Assembly: GCA_025612375.1 (NCBI GenBank)
Contig: JAAXKN010000004.1
Span: 1-64,000, forward strand
Direction of reading: 5' to 3'
DNA length: 64,000 bases
Source of the DNA: Ignavibacteria bacterium
GTDB taxonomy: Bacteria; Bacteroidota; Ignavibacteria; Ignavibacteriales; SURF-24
Shown here: one piece after another, positions 1 through 8,400 of the stretch
Numbering within the stretch: position 1 is the first letter of the stretch
Layout of the letters: the number at the start of each line of letters is the position of its first letter
Notes under the pieces: model-generated
The model's database searches: none
What the model saw: the letters and a program-made list of their open reading frames with translations, nothing else
What the model was told of the DNA's origin: nothing
Position numbers and translations under genes: made by a program

Positions 1-2
1 GA

Positions 3-59
3 GTAAGTGTTGATGGAATTGGGAAAGAAAACCTAATTGTAAACAATATGGATGTGATC
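3..59 (+). pseudogene. Possible 5' side of IS-interrupted exported-protein gene
   Basis: The frame beginning at base 3 is open from the window edge up to the left end of the insertion sequence and reads VSVDGIGKENLIVNNMDVI. On the other side of the element another open frame encodes the C-terminal sorting domain of a secreted protein. I infer that these are the two sides of one gene split by the element. The fragment is too short to identify a domain, no target-site duplication is visible to prove the join, and the rest of the gene lies outside the window. Confidence 0.3.
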
Positions 60-81
60 TTACCCCCGCAAAGTACACACT
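60..81 (+). repeat. Left terminal inverted repeat of IS3 element
   Basis: Begins TTACCCCCG and pairs with 1331-1352 over 17 of 22 positions. It lies just outside the orfB stop codon, as expected for the right-hand (orfB) end of an IS3 element in its own orientation. Confidence 0.75.
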
Positions 82-902
82 CAGTTAAGACATATCTTCC
101 TCTTCATCAGCTCAAATTCCTCAGGCGTCTTATAGCCTAAAGCCGAATGCCTTCTTTTCCTGTTGTAGAATATTTCAATATAATCGAAGAGACTTATCAT
201 TGCCTCCATTCTTGTTTCATACTTTTCAGAGTGAACGAGCTCAGTCTTAAGCGAATGAAAGAAACTCTCTGTAATTGCATTGTCATAGCAGCTGCCTTTA
301 CGGCTCATGCTCTGGCGGAAGAAGTGGCGTTTTAAGTAGCCTTTCACCTTCAGGGAGTCATACTGGCTTCCACGGTCAGAGTGGAATATCAGACCAGGCT
401 TTGGCCTTCTCTGCCTGACTGCCTGGATGAGGGCACTCATTACCAGGTCCTCGGTAATCCTGTTTAACATCGACCAGCCCACGATCCCTCTTGAACATAC
501 GTCGAGGATTACGCACAGGTAAAGCCAGCCCTCACGGGTATGGATGTGGGTGATGTCGCTTGTCCAGAGGGTATTTACTTCTTCAGCATGGAATTTCCTT
601 TGTACCAGGTCAGGTATATTGTTCCTCGTATGTTTGGAATTGGTCGTCACCTTGAACTTCCTTGAAGCCTTGGCCCTTATGCCGTTTACACGCATAATCC
701 TCTGAATCCTTTTCTTGTTAAAGCTTTTACCCCTGGCCTTCAGCTCTTTTGTAATTCTTAAAACCCCGTAGGCTCTTCTGAACTCCGAGTAAATGCTTTT
801 TATATCCCTTAAGAGCTCCTTGTTTTCTATGGCCCTTCTTGAGACCTTCCTTCTCGTGTAGTGGTAGTAACCTGCCCTGGAGACGCCTAAGACAGTGCAC
901 AT
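81..902 (-). CDS. IS3-family transposase OrfB (integrase core)
   Basis: DDE transposase of the IS150 type. An N-terminal HTH_21-like region (VLGVSRAGYYHY, residues 4-15) is followed by an rve integrase core with the catalytic triad visible at D116 (TSDITHI), D176 (HSDRGSQY) and E212 (NAITESF). The ATG at 902 is probably not the working start. The same frame runs upstream without a stop into orfA and encodes a conserved-looking FEFIRVHR...EFRLEKM segment, and an A7 slippery run at 983-989 would fuse OrfA to OrfB by -1 frameshifting. The functional transposase is therefore most likely the OrfAB fusion. Confidence 0.92.
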   Translation of the reverse strand: MCTVLGVSRAGYYHYTRRKVSRRAIENKELLRDIKSIYSEFRRAYGVLRITKELKARGKSFNKKRIQRIMRVNGIRAKASRKFKVTTNSKHTRNNIPDLVQRKFHAEEVNTLWTSDITHIHTREGWLYLCVILDVCSRGIVGWSMLNRITEDLVMSALIQAVRQRRPKPGLIFHSDRGSQYDSLKVKGYLKRHFFRQSMSRKGSCYDNAITESFFHSLKTELVHSEKYETRMEAMISLFDYIEIFYNRKRRHSALGYKTPEEFELMKRKICLN

Positions 903-949
903 TTTCTCAAGACGGAACTCACACCTGTGAACCCGTATAAATTCAAACT

Positions 950-1252
950 TCAGGGCTTTACTCTTGAGAAAATGGCGATAGCTTTTTTTAATATGTCTCG
1001 CTCCTCTTTTACGTCACGGAGCTCTTTTTCAAGTTTCTTCATATACTCTTCCTCAGGCCTAAGGTGACCTTTTCCTGGGAAGGCTGAGGCACCATCTTCT
1101 TTCTGCTGGCGTATCCATTTGTGCAGAAGACTCTGCCCGATTCCAAGATCCCGTGCCACATCGCTAATCCTCCTGCCTTCCTCCTTTACCAGCCTTATTG
1201 CCCCTAGCTTAAACTCCTCATCGAAGACCCTTCGTTTTAATTCTCCTTCCAT
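950..1252 (-). CDS. IS3-family transposase OrfA (HTH protein)
   Basis: A 100-residue HTH_Tnp_1 protein. The helix-turn-helix is around residues 12-48 (FDEEFKLGAIRLV...VARDLGIGQSLLHKWI), followed by a charged, leucine-spaced coiled coil (about 66-92) that in IS3 elements mediates multimerisation. A strong ribosome-binding site (AGGAGGG) lies 7 bases before the ATG. The last codons cross the A7 slippery run at 983-989, where the zero frame reads TTA AAA AAA GCT. A -1 slip there enters the orfB frame. Confidence 0.92.
   Translation of the reverse strand: MEGELKRRVFDEEFKLGAIRLVKEEGRRISDVARDLGIGQSLLHKWIRQQKEDGASAFPGKGHLRPEEEYMKKLEKELRDVKEERDILKKAIAIFSRVKP
983..989 (-). promoter_or_regulatory. Programmed -1 frameshift site of the IS3 transposase
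   Basis: Seven consecutive A residues on the minus strand are read A AAA AAA in the orfA frame, a classic slippery heptamer. After slipping, the new frame is open through the gap between orfA and the orfB ATG and gives sequence typical of IS150-like OrfAB (FIRVHR, then the VLGVSR HTH). I did not model a downstream stimulatory stem-loop. Confidence 0.7.
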
Positions 1253-1330
1253 TTTAATTTCCCTCCTTGTATATTGGTACCACTGTTGATAATATAATAT
1301 CTTTCTTTTAATATCATATTGTCTATTCCA

Positions 1331-1352
1331 AGAGGGTACTATACGGGGGTTA
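1331..1352 (+). repeat. Right terminal inverted repeat of IS3 element
   Basis: Ends ...ACGGGGGTTA and is the imperfect inverted partner of 60-81. The last bases also form the TAG that closes the frame leading into the downstream sorting-domain fragment. Confidence 0.75.
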
Positions 1353-1353
1353 G

Positions 1354-1698
1354 TTTAATGTATATCTCTTAAACTCTGGAAAGGGAAAAGCAGAGAAGCC
1401 AGAGAAGGAACTTGTGGAAAGTGAAACTGCTCCTGTGGAGTATGCTTTAAGCCAGAACTACCCCAATCCCTTCAATCCCTCTACAGTCATAAACTATGAG
1501 ATCCCGAAGACTTCAAGGGTGACTCTTAAGATCTTTGACATGCTGGGAAAGGAAGTTACTACTCTTGTAAATGAGTATAAGGAGCAGGGAAGGTATTCTG
1601 TGGAGTTTAATGCCTCCCACCTTCCTAGCGGGACATATATCTATGAACTTAGGGCAAATGATTTTGTTAAGAGCGGCAAGATGTTGCTCTTGAAGTAA
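1354..1698 (+). pseudogene. C-terminal fragment of T9SS-exported protein (type A sorting domain)
   Basis: Immediately after the insertion sequence the frame is open for 114 codons. It encodes a short acidic/lysine linker (KAEKPEKELVES) and a complete type A sorting domain: QNYPNPFNPST, an IPK..RVTLKIFDMLGKEV strand, LPSGTYIYEL, and the final LLLK. This domain directs type IX secretion and is removed or anchored at the outer membrane. A GTG at 1414 could be read as a start, but there is no ribosome-binding site or signal peptide, and such a domain is meaningless alone. The gene is therefore best seen as the 3' remnant of a longer exported protein cut by the IS. Confidence 0.7.
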
Positions 1699-1740
1699 TT
1701 CTTGTCATAAATTTACAAAGCCCTATTTTTTAGGTCTTAA

Positions 1741-1768
1741 GGCAGAAGTTCTTTCGGGGACTTCTGCC
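1741..1768 (+). terminator. Hairpin terminator after sorting-domain fragment
   Basis: A perfect 9-bp stem (GGCAGAAGT / ACTTCTGCC) with a 10-base loop, 42 bases after the stop codon. Only a short T-rich tail follows. Confidence 0.6.
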
Positions 1769-1948
1769 TTCTGTAACTAATACCTGCAATCAGCAACAAA
1801 TTTGCTTGAGGAATATCCTGTCAGTTTTCGCTTCCCCGATAAAAAGCCTTTACTTCGTAATATTCAGATGTGTTGTTTTATTGAGTATTTCGACTTATTT
1901 TCGGGGCAAGTATTGAAGGTGAAAATTTATGGAGTCTGCGGCATTACT

Positions 1949-2617
1949 ATGAAAAAATTATCCTTTGGAGTTATACTTACCTTAACACTAATATTTGCCG
2001 GATGCGCAGCGCATACGAGCCTGGAACCGCTGGGGCGGGGCAATATGAATGCAAACTTAAGCCTGGGAGGCCCCATAGTGGCAGCCTTTAATACTCATAT
2101 ACCAATTCCCTATGCCACCGTTGGAATGTCTTACGGCTTAAATGAGAAAATGAATATAGATGGCAGCCTGCACCTGACCAGCCTTCCGTACAGGATTTTC
2201 GGCCTTGAATTGGGAGCTTCGTACTTTCCTGTATTGAACGAGGGACTTATTCCAACTGTCGGAATTCATCCTGAAGTTTTAACTTTTATCAGCCTGAAGC
2301 CGGACGTTGAAAGCCGTATGCGCGTGTATCCTTCCCTTTCAGCCTCTGCCGCCTGGCACCTGGGAAGTGACCTCATCTATACGGGGTTTGACTACACTTT
2401 CCCTCTTACAAGTTCCGATTATGATACTGACGCCCCGAAGTTTGTGCTCTCTCCGTTTTTTGGCTACAGGACTGACCTCGGGAAAAGCCTCCGTCTTACG
2501 ACTGAGGTAAAATGGCAGGGAGTAAACGTTAGGTCCGATCAGCTTGCGGCTGATTATATAAAGCCCGGAGGCCATGGCGCCGTTGGAATTTTGTTTGCTA
2601 TTGAGAGGAGCTTCTAA
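1949..2617 (+). CDS. Exported lipoprotein, beta-strand-rich, unknown function
   Basis: The frame is open from 1802, but the ATG at 1949 begins a clear lipoprotein signal (MKKLSFGV...LIFAGC, with the lipobox cysteine at about residue 20), so I place the start there; a GGAG stands about 15 bases upstream. The mature part (about 200 residues) has alternating polar/hydrophobic strands, glycine and aromatic residues and a terminal Phe (AIERSF), which suggests a small outer-membrane beta-barrel-like fold. I do not recognise a family. The next gene starts one base after its stop, so the two are an operon. Confidence 0.7.
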   Translation: MKKLSFGVILTLTLIFAGCAAHTSLEPLGRGNMNANLSLGGPIVAAFNTHIPIPYATVGMSYGLNEKMNIDGSLHLTSLPYRIFGLELGASYFPVLNEGLIPTVGIHPEVLTFISLKPDVESRMRVYPSLSASAAWHLGSDLIYTGFDYTFPLTSSDYDTDAPKFVLSPFFGYRTDLGKSLRLTTEVKWQGVNVRSDQLAADYIKPGGHGAVGILFAIERSF

Positions 2618-2618
2618 A

Positions 2619-3446
2619 ATGAAAAAAATTATATTATACATCTCTCTTTTTGTTGCTATAGCCGCACAGGGCTGCGATATGGACAGCTTCCTTTTTAACG
2701 ACAAGAAAATCTCAGCATACAAACTGCCCGGAAACAATATCCCCGATTCACTCATTAAGCAGGTGACTTTCATAAGCGGTGGAAACACGCTCTACGGGTA
2801 CTGGGTAAAAGGAGAAAATTACTATAATAGTTTTACTATACTGTACTGCCACGGAAATAAAGAAAACATAGATAACTACTGGGACAGGATTATGTATCTG
2901 CATCAGCTTGGAGTTAATGTCTTTATATTCGACTACAGGGGATTTGGAATGTCTGAAGGCACTTCTTCCGAAGTGGGAATGCATGAGGATGCAGAGGCAG
3001 CATGGAATTTCATTAAAGTAAATTATGCTGTAAAACCCGCATCGCTAATTCTATACGGCTACTCGCTTGGCAATGTGGCTTCAATCTATCTTGCTGCCGA
3101 GGTCGTAAAGCCGATGGCACTTATTGCAGAGGCCCCTTTTGCCTCGGCAAATTCCCTTACACAGGGAAGCCTGGTGCTGGATATCCCAGCGGGGTGGCTT
3201 ACAAAAGGAAAGTTTAATAATGCCGAGGAAATAAAAAAAATCACAACTCCGTTTCTGCTTCTTCATGGAAGTGACGACGACTTTGTACGCTTCCGTGACA
3301 ACGGTCAGGTTGTTTATGACAATGCGCCGGAGCCAAAAACTCTAATTGTTGTCCCGGGGGCGGTTCATACTAACATCCCGGAAAAGATGGGGGTGGAAGA
3401 ATATCTGATGTCTCTAAGAAAATTTTTACATCTGCTTTGGTTATAA
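2619..3446 (+). CDS. Alpha/beta hydrolase lipoprotein
   Basis: A 275-residue serine hydrolase of the alpha/beta fold. The start at 2619 is set by GAGAGGAG at 2603-2610 and by a lipoprotein signal peptide ending AAQGC (Cys near residue 19). Visible fold landmarks are YCHGN (oxyanion region), FDYRGFGMSEG, the nucleophile elbow GYSLGN, a D in GSDDDFV and a final H in GAVHTN, in the order expected for Ser-Asp-His. It resembles the BEM46/FrsA-like group of small hydrolases, and the substrate is unknown. It sits directly behind the preceding lipoprotein gene and is probably co-transcribed with it. Confidence 0.85.
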   Translation: MKKIILYISLFVAIAAQGCDMDSFLFNDKKISAYKLPGNNIPDSLIKQVTFISGGNTLYGYWVKGENYYNSFTILYCHGNKENIDNYWDRIMYLHQLGVNVFIFDYRGFGMSEGTSSEVGMHEDAEAAWNFIKVNYAVKPASLILYGYSLGNVASIYLAAEVVKPMALIAEAPFASANSLTQGSLVLDIPAGWLTKGKFNNAEEIKKITTPFLLLHGSDDDFVRFRDNGQVVYDNAPEPKTLIVVPGAVHTNIPEKMGVEEYLMSLRKFLHLLWL

Positions 3447-3508
3447 GTCCGGGCACTATTATTTTTGCTTTGCGGAATAATTAACATTTATACAATACAG
3501 GGAGTTAA

Positions 3509-5647
3509 ATGAAAAATCAGTTTAGAATGAATAGGCTTATGCTTACTGCAGCCTTATGTCTATTCATATGCTTTGGCGGTTTACGTGCCCAGGCCACCTT
3601 TGATGCCGATACAGTAAAGGCGCAGAAGTATGATACAGGCAAAATGTGGGCCTTTGAGTTCCCGCCTTTTGAATACCTGAAACAGGTATATAACTTTAAT
3701 GCCTCGCAGGAATGGTTTGATGACGTACGGCTTTCAGCCCTGCGCATACCGGGCTGCACGGCATCCTTTGTTTCTGAAGACGGTCTGGTTATGACAAATA
3801 ACCACTGCGCCCGCGGAATAAGAAGAATGGTCCAGAAAGAAGGCGAAGACCTTGCAAATACAGCCTTTATCGCAAGGACGCTTGAAGAGGAAAGAAAAAT
3901 CCCCAACTATTCGGCAGAACAATTAATCTATCTTAAGGACGTTACAAAAGAGGTCCAGACTGCAATCAGCTCAGGCAAGACTGAAAAGGAAAAGATCGCC
4001 TTAAGAGACGCAAAGCTTAAAGTGTTAAAAGATGAGTATGAAAAAGAAACCAAACTTAAGTGCGACGTTGTTTCTTATTACAACGGAAGCCTCTTCTTCG
4101 TTCAGGGTTTTAAGACTTATAATGACGTAAGACTCGTTTTTCAGCCGGAGGAAAATATTGCATATTTCGGAGGGGATCCGGACAACTTTACTTACCCGCG
4201 CTACAACCTTGACTGCACTTTCCTCAGGATATACGGAGATGACGGAAAGCCGGTCAAGTCTGAACACTTTTTCAAGTGGAGCGCAAATGGCGCACAGCCA
4301 GGAGAACTCGTCTTTACAGTCGGAAACCCCGGGTCAACCAACCGCCTGAGGACTGTTGCACAGCTCGAATATTTAAGGGACATTCAGTTCAGGAACAGCG
4401 CTTTTCTGGCCGACAATCTCTACAGCCGCCTAGACCAGCTGAAGAGCATTAACCCGCAGCAGGCCTCTGAATATGAAAACCTGAGGCTTGGTTTCAGCAA
4501 CGGGCAGAAAAATACCTCAAACACCTATAAGGCTCTTAATGATCCATATCTGATGGCCCGTAAAAAGGATTTTGAAAAACGCGCACGTGAGTTCGTTGCG
4601 TCCGACCCTCAGCTGGAAAAACAGTACGGCCACGTATGGAAGACAATTGAAACAACACGCGGGGAGCTGAGAAGTATTGATACGAAAATAGCAGCACTCT
4701 CAACAAACCCCACCTACTTCTCACGTTATCTTACAATTGCAAACGCGCTTGTAACTCAGGCAAAGCAGAGCGCTCTTCCTGAGGATCAGAAAGATCCGGA
4801 AACAAAGACCGAACGCTACCAGCAGATGCTGAAGAACATTTATCCTGATAACTTTGATCCTATTCTTGAACAGGCAAAACTTGAAATCAATATAGATTAC
4901 ATCATAATGAACCTGGGCAAGGATCACCCGTGGGTAAAGAAATTCTTCAGCGGATCGACATCTAAGGAGATAGCTCAGAACCTGATCTCAAAATCGGCAT
5001 TTAAGGACAAGAAAACCGTAATGGCTCTTTTCCAGAAAACGCCGGAAGAAATCCTTTCCCTTAATGATCCTTTTATCAGCTATTATGCAGAGACCTACGG
5101 TGACCTGGTAAAGCTGAAAAAAGAGCAGAAGGAAACTCTGGACACAGAAAACATTGCGTTTGGGCTCTTAGGACAGATAATCTACAAGATGTACGGCACC
5201 TCAGTTACGCCTGATGCAAACAGGACATTAAGGCTTTCAGACGGCCTCTTAAAAGGCTACAATTATAACGGCACTACTGCACAGGTTAAAACAACTTTCT
5301 TCGGCCTTTACGACAAGTATTTCGGCTTTGAAGGAAAGTATCCTTTTAATCTTCCTTCAAGGTGGCAGAATGTTCCGAAAGACCTGGATTTGAATACGCC
5401 CTTTAATTTTGTCTCGACAAATGACATCGTTGGCGGCAACTCGGGCAGCGCTGTAATAAACAAGAATGCCGAGGTTATAGGCCTGGCCTTCGACGGAAAC
5501 ATCGAGAGCCTGCAGGGTAACTTTATTTATCTGCCGACTTACAACAGGACTGTAGCCGTGGATTCCAAAGGAATGTATGAGGCTATAAAGAAGGTCTATA
5601 AAAACGACCGTCTGGCAGACGAACTAAAAGAAGGAAAGATCCAATAG
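3509..5647 (+). CDS. S46-family dipeptidyl-peptidase, DPP7-like
   Basis: A 712-residue exported serine peptidase of MEROPS family S46, which removes dipeptides from peptide N-termini in the periplasm. A signal peptide covers about residues 1-28. The chymotrypsin-fold triad is visible as H99 (TNNHCARG), D235 (RYNLDCTF) and S645 (GGNSGSAV), with an alpha-helical lid between the halves. Eighteen residues after the serine comes Gly663 (AFDGN). In characterised members Gly here goes with DPP7 (hydrophobic P1) and Arg with DPP11 (Asp/Glu P1), so DPP7-like specificity is inferred. The length matches the family. An AGGGAG ribosome-binding site precedes the ATG. It is probably a source of dipeptides for an amino-acid-using organism. 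Confidence 0.93.
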   Translation: MKNQFRMNRLMLTAALCLFICFGGLRAQATFDADTVKAQKYDTGKMWAFEFPPFEYLKQVYNFNASQEWFDDVRLSALRIPGCTASFVSEDGLVMTNNHCARGIRRMVQKEGEDLANTAFIARTLEEERKIPNYSAEQLIYLKDVTKEVQTAISSGKTEKEKIALRDAKLKVLKDEYEKETKLKCDVVSYYNGSLFFVQGFKTYNDVRLVFQPEENIAYFGGDPDNFTYPRYNLDCTFLRIYGDDGKPVKSEHFFKWSANGAQPGELVFTVGNPGSTNRLRTVAQLEYLRDIQFRNSAFLADNLYSRLDQLKSINPQQASEYENLRLGFSNGQKNTSNTYKALNDPYLMARKKDFEKRAREFVASDPQLEKQYGHVWKTIETTRGELRSIDTKIAALSTNPTYFSRYLTIANALVTQAKQSALPEDQKDPETKTERYQQMLKNIYPDNFDPILEQAKLEINIDYIIMNLGKDHPWVKKFFSGSTSKEIAQNLISKSAFKDKKTVMALFQKTPEEILSLNDPFISYYAETYGDLVKLKKEQKETLDTENIAFGLLGQIIYKMYGTSVTPDANRTLRLSDGLLKGYNYNGTTAQVKTTFFGLYDKYFGFEGKYPFNLPSRWQNVPKDLDLNTPFNFVSTNDIVGGNSGSAVINKNAEVIGLAFDGNIESLQGNFIYLPTYNRTVAVDSKGMYEAIKKVYKNDRLADELKEGKIQ

Positions 5648-5710
5648 TGTTACTTCAGGAACTGCCTTTTAAAAGGAAGGTCTAGAAGAAGTTGTCTGTA
5701 AAAACAAAGA

Positions 5711-5745
5711 AGCCGGCCTGAATATTATTTTTACCCGGGCCGGCT
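5711..5745. terminator. Hairpin terminator between convergent genes
   Basis: A stem AGCCGGCC / GGCCGGCT with a 19-base A/T-rich loop in the 117-base gap between the convergent peptidase (+) and propeller protein (-). It could serve both strands. Confidence 0.65.
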
Positions 5746-5764
5746 ATTTGGCAGTAAAAAGTGT

Positions 5765-8158
5765 TTATTTCAGTAATACAAATTTCTTTGTGCTTATATT
5801 GCCCGAGGCTTCAAGCCTGTAGAGATACATTCCGCTCGGCATGCTGCTTCCGTCAAAAGCCGCCTCGTGCTCGCCTGCAGTAAGCCTTCCGTTAACAAGC
5901 GTTGCCACCTCACTGCCCAGAAGGTTATATACTTTTAAGGTGACGAATGATTCTTTGGGAATGGAATACCTGATTTTTGTCGTTGGATTAAACGGGTTCG
6001 GGTAGTTCTGCTCGAGAGCAAAAACTGCCGGAGATGTCCCTGGCACTCTGACACCCGTGATGCTGATTGTAACGGCATTACTGAAGTCAGACTCAACTTC
6101 CTTTGTAAAAGCCCTTACTTTGTACTGATAACTGCCGGATGCTTTTGCAGTTGTATCTGTGTATGAAGTCTCATTCGGGCCAAGAGTTGCTATCACTATA
6201 AAATCAGAATCAAATTTTCTTTCAATTATAAATCCAGATTCATTGTTTGTTTTATCCTTCCATGTCAGTTTCACTCTCGGTACTTCCACAGACGCCTCCA
6301 GGCTGTCAGGGCTGTAGAGTTTTGTAGTGAAATTCCAGGTAGCGGAATTTGGCCCCGCTCCGGCAGCATTCTTACCCCTTACCTGCCAGTAGTACTTTGC
6401 CCCGTGCTTGAGCCCTTTTACCTCTTTGCTTATATCCGTCAGGCTGGAATCAGAGTAGAATAATGTGCTGAACTGATCATCTTCACTTATACTAAGCCTG
6501 TAAGAGGCTGCATTAAGAGTGCTGTTCCATGAAAGTGTGGCATTTTCATCCACATTTACCGCGTTATTCTGCGGAGACTTAAGCTCAGGAGAAAGAGGTA
6601 ATGAGAGCACCGTAAAAGTCCTTACTTCCGACCATGGCCCCGTGCCTCCTGTTATTATGGCCTGAACCTTCCAGTAGCACTTCATATTTGTAGAGAGATT
6701 TGATAAAGGAAGCACTGTGTCCTTTACAGAAGGCTCGTTTATTAAAAGGGTCTTAAAGCTGGTGTCGGTTGCAACTTTCAGTGCGTAGCCTTCGGCTAAT
6801 TCTGTTTTTCTCCATTTCAGGACCAGCTTAGATGGATCAGTATACGCTTCGTTTAAGGGAGCCAGCAACGCAGGAGCTTTTAATACAATGATGCTGAGGT
6901 TTGACGGACTTACCCCGTAAAGGGATGGATCCGAAACTGATTCTACTTTTATTCTGCACAAGTCGGACGGGTTTACCGGTACGGTAACATTCTCAGAGCC
7001 GTCGTTTGGAGTATCAGAGGCAAGTGTAATGGGGTAGGTCAGTCCCTCATCAAGCGAAAGCTTTATATTTACATTCCCGCTGACACTCTTGCTGTTCCAG
7101 ACTACTTTCTGCATGCTGCCTGAGGCCCATTTTGTGCCCCCTTCGGGCCCTGTGACAATTAAGTTCTTAATTACTATGCCGTTTTCATTATATATAAAGA
7201 GCCCTTTAGTGTAGGTGCCGATCCATTTGTTGTTGTACTTATCAACTGCAATTGATACAATACAGGTGTCGTTAACCGGGGAATTAAGGGAGTCAAATGC
7301 CGTCCAGGTCTCTGTCCCGTTTACCGATTCAAATTTCCAGAGCCCGATGTTGTTTGTTCCCACCCATTTTGCACCGCTCTGATCCAGGCCCACGCCCAGA
7401 ACCCATTTATGTTCAAGCTTGCGGGTGATCTTGGGGAAGTAGCTGCCCCAGCCCCATTTGGTACCGTCAAAGGATTCAAGGCCGCCATTCCACGTCCCGG
7501 CCCACAGTACACCTTTGGGGTCGAATCGGATATTAAGGAATGAGTTGCATGCTGTATAAGAATTTGTTTTCGTGAAAAAGGTCCAGTTTACGCCGTCAAA
7601 TTTTCCCAGACCCCCGCCGCTCGTCCCAATCCATTTTATGTTATTGTTATCCACAGCTACAGTATTGATATAGTCTACCAGGCCGCTTGTGTTGGCGGCA
7701 TTAAAAAGCCTCCAGTTAAAGCCGTCAAACATGGCTACTCCGCCTTCCTTGGTGCCGATCCAGATAAAGCCGTCTTTATCAACGGCTACGCCCCTTATGC
7801 GGTTGTCGGGAAGGTATGAGTTTGATTTTGTAAAAACTGTCCAGCTCTTGCCGTCAAATTTGGCAAGACCGCTGTCAGTGCCCACCCACTTGTTCCCCCT
7901 GGAATCGATCGCCACGCTGCGGACTATGTTGTTAGGCAGGCCCGAATTAAGTTTATTATACGATTTCCAGTTTGTTCCATCGAACCTTCCAAGGCCTACG
8001 CCGGTAGCTACCCATTTTATATCCTGATCGTCAATAACAATCTGGTATACCGTATTATTCGGCAGAAGTGATGTTGCACTGTTGTAGTTTTTCCAGTACT
8101 CCTGTCCAAATGACAGTGAATATATTAATAAGACAAAAAGTAAAGTGTGTTTATTCAT
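5765..8158 (-). CDS. T9SS-exported propeller / fibronectin type III protein
   Basis: A 797-residue surface or secreted protein. A signal peptide (about 1-18, ending SFGQ) is followed by six to seven tandem repeats of about 45 residues (about 20-330) with the two-component-regulator-propeller pattern: I.D..G..W.GT..GL..FDG..W. Next come a beta-sandwich region and three fibronectin type III-like modules (about 430-690). A type A sorting domain closes it (ALEQNYPNPFNPTTKIRYSI ... SMPSGMYLYRL ... KKFVLLK). Unlike hybrid two-component sensors, there is no membrane helix, kinase or regulator domain, so the propeller is used here as an extracellular binding or scaffold module. The ligand is unknown. 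Confidence 0.85.
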   Translation of the reverse strand: MNKHTLLFVLLIYSLSFGQEYWKNYNSATSLLPNNTVYQIVIDDQDIKWVATGVGLGRFDGTNWKSYNKLNSGLPNNIVRSVAIDSRGNKWVGTDSGLAKFDGKSWTVFTKSNSYLPDNRIRGVAVDKDGFIWIGTKEGGVAMFDGFNWRLFNAANTSGLVDYINTVAVDNNNIKWIGTSGGGLGKFDGVNWTFFTKTNSYTACNSFLNIRFDPKGVLWAGTWNGGLESFDGTKWGWGSYFPKITRKLEHKWVLGVGLDQSGAKWVGTNNIGLWKFESVNGTETWTAFDSLNSPVNDTCIVSIAVDKYNNKWIGTYTKGLFIYNENGIVIKNLIVTGPEGGTKWASGSMQKVVWNSKSVSGNVNIKLSLDEGLTYPITLASDTPNDGSENVTVPVNPSDLCRIKVESVSDPSLYGVSPSNLSIIVLKAPALLAPLNEAYTDPSKLVLKWRKTELAEGYALKVATDTSFKTLLINEPSVKDTVLPLSNLSTNMKCYWKVQAIITGGTGPWSEVRTFTVLSLPLSPELKSPQNNAVNVDENATLSWNSTLNAASYRLSISEDDQFSTLFYSDSSLTDISKEVKGLKHGAKYYWQVRGKNAAGAGPNSATWNFTTKLYSPDSLEASVEVPRVKLTWKDKTNNESGFIIERKFDSDFIVIATLGPNETSYTDTTAKASGSYQYKVRAFTKEVESDFSNAVTISITGVRVPGTSPAVFALEQNYPNPFNPTTKIRYSIPKESFVTLKVYNLLGSEVATLVNGRLTAGEHEAAFDGSSMPSGMYLYRLEASGNISTKKFVLLK

Positions 8159-8280
8159 ATTGACCCCTGTAATTATATTGACCGTTTCTTAATTCATGAA
8201 TTGCATTGTGTGGCGACATGTGTATAAAAATAATATAGAGTATAGAGGCATATTTTCAATAGGCTGTGACGCGGCGCAAC

Positions 8281-8334
8281 AAAAGGGATGAAAACTTAAA
8301 AAAGGATGAAAAATTCAAAAGGATGAGAAATCAG
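8281..8334 (+). repeat. Three imperfect 18-bp tandem repeats
   Basis: Three adjacent copies of a unit like AAAAGGATGAAAAATTC (8281-8298, 8299-8316, 8317-8334) share AAAGGATGA. They lie in the 240-base gap upstream of the propeller protein gene. Function unknown; they may simply be slippage products. Confidence 0.5.
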
Positions 8335-8344
8335 AAATGGTTCA

Positions 8345-8376
8345 GAGCCGCCTTCATATGGCGCTGATGGCGGCTC
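8345..8376 (-). terminator. Hairpin terminator downstream of lipoprotein gene
   Basis: Stem GAGCCGCC / GGCGGCTC with a 16-base loop. It lies 25 bases beyond the stop of the minus-strand lipoprotein gene, with a T-rich tract following on that strand. Confidence 0.6.
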
Positions 8377-8400
8377 CAAAATAACAAAAGTGCTGAAATT

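Larger units (their letters stand above)
60..1352 (-). mobile_element. IS3-family (IS150-like) insertion sequence
   Basis: A 1.29-kb element bounded by imperfect terminal inverted repeats of 22 bp (60-81 and 1331-1352, 17 of 22 positions matching). Each end carries the core ACCCCCG followed by AGTAC. It contains the two overlapping reading frames usual for IS3 elements, orfA (HTH) and orfB (DDE integrase core), joined by a -1 frameshift signal. No convincing 3-4 bp target duplication is seen, so the exact ends are uncertain by a base or two. Both frames are intact, so the element could be active. Confidence 0.9.

Noticed and set aside
147-335. Plus-strand 62-codon frame inside the IS element
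   Set aside because: It is antisense to the OrfB catalytic domain, with no ribosome-binding site.
1802-1948. N-terminal extension of the lipoprotein gene from a TTG
   Set aside because: It would place 49 residues before a perfect lipoprotein signal peptide; the ATG at 1949 is far more likely.
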